Shown: positions 63,923 to 64,000 of the stretch, piece by piece
Numbering within the stretch: the first letter of the stretch is position 1
How the letters are laid out: the number at the start of each line of letters is the position of its first letter
Assembly (NCBI GenBank): GCA_020636105.1
Contig: JACJYL010000001.1
Location: 2,976,001 to 3,040,000 of the forward strand
Direction: 5' to 3'
DNA length: 64,000 bases
Source: Lewinellaceae bacterium
Lineage (GTDB): Bacteria > Bacteroidota > Bacteroidia > Chitinophagales > Saprospiraceae
Notes under the pieces: model-generated
What the model saw: the letters and a program-made list of their open reading frames with translations, nothing else
The model's database searches: none
Told to the model about the DNA's origin: nothing
Made by a program: the position numbers and the translations under genes

Positions 63923-64000
63923 GATTGTCGGTTTTTATTTTCTTACCTACTCTTTCAGCGGTCTCCGTTTTCCAATTAAATCGGGAGCATATCAAAAAAC

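Noticed and set aside
1..64000. tRNA or rRNA genes, transposases, integrases, phage genes
   Set aside because: I looked through the intergenic gaps and found no convincing cloverleaf, rRNA sequence or mobile-element protein; short tRNA genes could still be missed by eye.

Overview
The window looks like a chromosomal segment of a Bacteroidota bacterium, most likely of the Saprospiria type (Saprospiraceae/Lewinella-like). Evidence seen directly: a SusC/SusD pair, several secreted proteins ending in type IX secretion (T9SS) sorting tails, a PorZ-like T9SS component, Bacteroidota-style promoter boxes (TAnnTTTG, sometimes with TTG 19-20 nt upstream), weak ribosome-binding sites and moderate G+C (mid-40s % by eye). 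There is no rRNA, recognisable tRNA, phage, transposase or CRISPR array.

Layout. 1-11.6 kb: an alpha-glucan (starch/maltodextrin) utilisation locus. On the minus strand lie susC, susD and two GH13 amylases, the second running off the window. A divergent gene encodes a secreted protein with five tandem SusE/F-like starch-binding modules. The SusD protein carries two extra modules of this kind inserted into its fold. 11.6-15.6 kb: a gene-free stretch with inverted repeats, then a Rieske oxygenase, an esterase and an aminotransferase. 15.8-18.7 kb: xylB-xylA, for xylose catabolism, between clear terminators. 18.7-22.5 kb: two small oxidoreductases behind porZ. 22.7-29.2 kb: a minus-strand housekeeping run of cysS, a small membrane protein, mutL, two rhomboid proteases and nadD. 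29.7-37.2 kb: a GH109-like Gfo/Idh oxidoreductase, a membrane EEP phosphatase, pgeF, a sugar nucleotidyltransferase, a conserved unknown helical protein and a lipid kinase.

37.2-40.5 kb: an A+T-richer cassette of four VOC/PhnB-like genes in tandem plus an SRPBCC gene, facing a GlxA/AraC-type regulator. 40.5-48.5 kb: an M1 peptidase, a TonB-fold/TPR protein, a T9SS Kelch protein, a 20-bp tandem array, a 3-hydroxyacyl-CoA dehydrogenase, a DUF4197 lipoprotein, folB and a lipoprotein. 48.6-58.1 kb: glutaryl-CoA dehydrogenase, an OmpA-family protein, aroA, ftsH, rsfS, birA, an alpha/beta hydrolase and a homologue of the tRNA-queuosine mannosyltransferase QTMAN. 58.6-64 kb: a PP2C/SpoIIE phosphatase, a TM2-TPR-SHOCT protein, a CBS protein, an MBL hydrolase and three unknown genes.

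Functional reading (inference). The first locus binds alpha-glucan at the surface with an unusually large set of starch-binding modules, cuts it with GH13 enzymes and imports it through SusCD. Most of the rest is core metabolism. Intergenic spacers are unusually rich in degenerate word arrays and hairpin repeats, listed separately.
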